This document shows positions 5,609-5,784 of a stretch of DNA of 5,784 nt, piece by piece. Numbering within the stretch: position 1 is the first letter of the stretch; every line of letters begins with the position of its first letter. Source of the stretch: CAVOBC01 sp963693635. GTDB lineage: Bacteria; Pseudomonadota; Gammaproteobacteria; Pseudomonadales; Azotimanducaceae. Under the pieces are notes generated by a model. It worked only from the letters and a program-made list of their open reading frames with translations. It was not told the DNA's origin and made no database searches. The position numbers and the translations under genes are program-made. The stretch covers positions 1-5,784 of the forward strand of contig CAVOBC010000309.1 of the NCBI GenBank assembly GCA_963693635.1, written 5' to 3'.

Positions 5609-5784
5609 GGCGCGCTCTGATCGGGGGGGCAGTGCACCGCCGTCTGGTAACCGCCATGACCCGAGCGCGTCAACGGAAACACGCTGCTGCTTCAGAGCCT
5701 CGTCCTGAACGGCTACTCTATTGATGTCGGGGCGCCTGTCGCAGACGACGAAAGCCCGTGACAACCCGTTCCCTTCAGCCTTCA

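Noticed and set aside
5468..5764. Minus-strand 98-codon frame overlapping the end of the exported protein gene
   Set aside because: Most of it is antisense to the exported protein; the translation resembles no family and has no start signal.

Overview
The window reads as GC-rich chromosomal DNA from an environmental proteobacterium, possibly a gammaproteobacterium. That placement is inference: it rests on the gene families present, strong GC preference at third codon positions in the clear genes, and good Shine-Dalgarno sites (AGAGGAA, GGGGAGG). No marker gene fixes the taxon. I see no rRNA, tRNA, CRISPR array or intact transposase.

Layout. Positions 1-251 hold no recognisable gene, only an unclosed reading frame. 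Positions 252-391 are one arm of a ~140-bp inverted repeat; the other arm is at 4712-4849, with about 95% identity by hand alignment. The ~4.3 kb between the arms contains a short orphan ORF (426-713), a phytanoyl-CoA-dioxygenase-like Fe(II)/2-oxoglutarate oxygenase (888-1802, +), a decayed alpha/beta-hydrolase esterase on the minus strand (2009-~2735), an 18-bp perfect palindrome (2750-2794) and a large D-aminoacylase-like amidohydrolase (2848-4578, +). Positions 1803-2008 separate the converging dioxygenase and esterase remnant; I found no convincing terminator there.

Right of the amidohydrolase, the minus strand carries a small protein of the widespread uncharacterised 'STGPKT...N..KGG' type (4800-5003). 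The last 16 codons of this gene and the DNA after it form the right repeat arm, so the left arm is a detached 3' remnant of a second copy of the same gene. A possible 53-codon minus-strand ORF (4523-4684) follows it. On the plus strand, 5024-5608 encodes an exported, cysteine-containing protein of unknown function. Positions 5609-5784 show nothing I can support.

How the parts relate. The dioxygenase, esterase and amidohydrolase look like a small catabolic or modification set: an oxygenase, an ester hydrolase and an amide hydrolase. The esterase has lost its N-terminus and carries a one-base frameshift and an in-frame TAG, so only the two outer enzymes appear functional. No shared substrate can be read from the sequence. 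The points most worth checking are the inward-facing repeats tied to the small STGPKT gene, the multiply broken esterase ending near a perfect palindrome, and an amidohydrolase that keeps only part of the canonical metal-ligand set.
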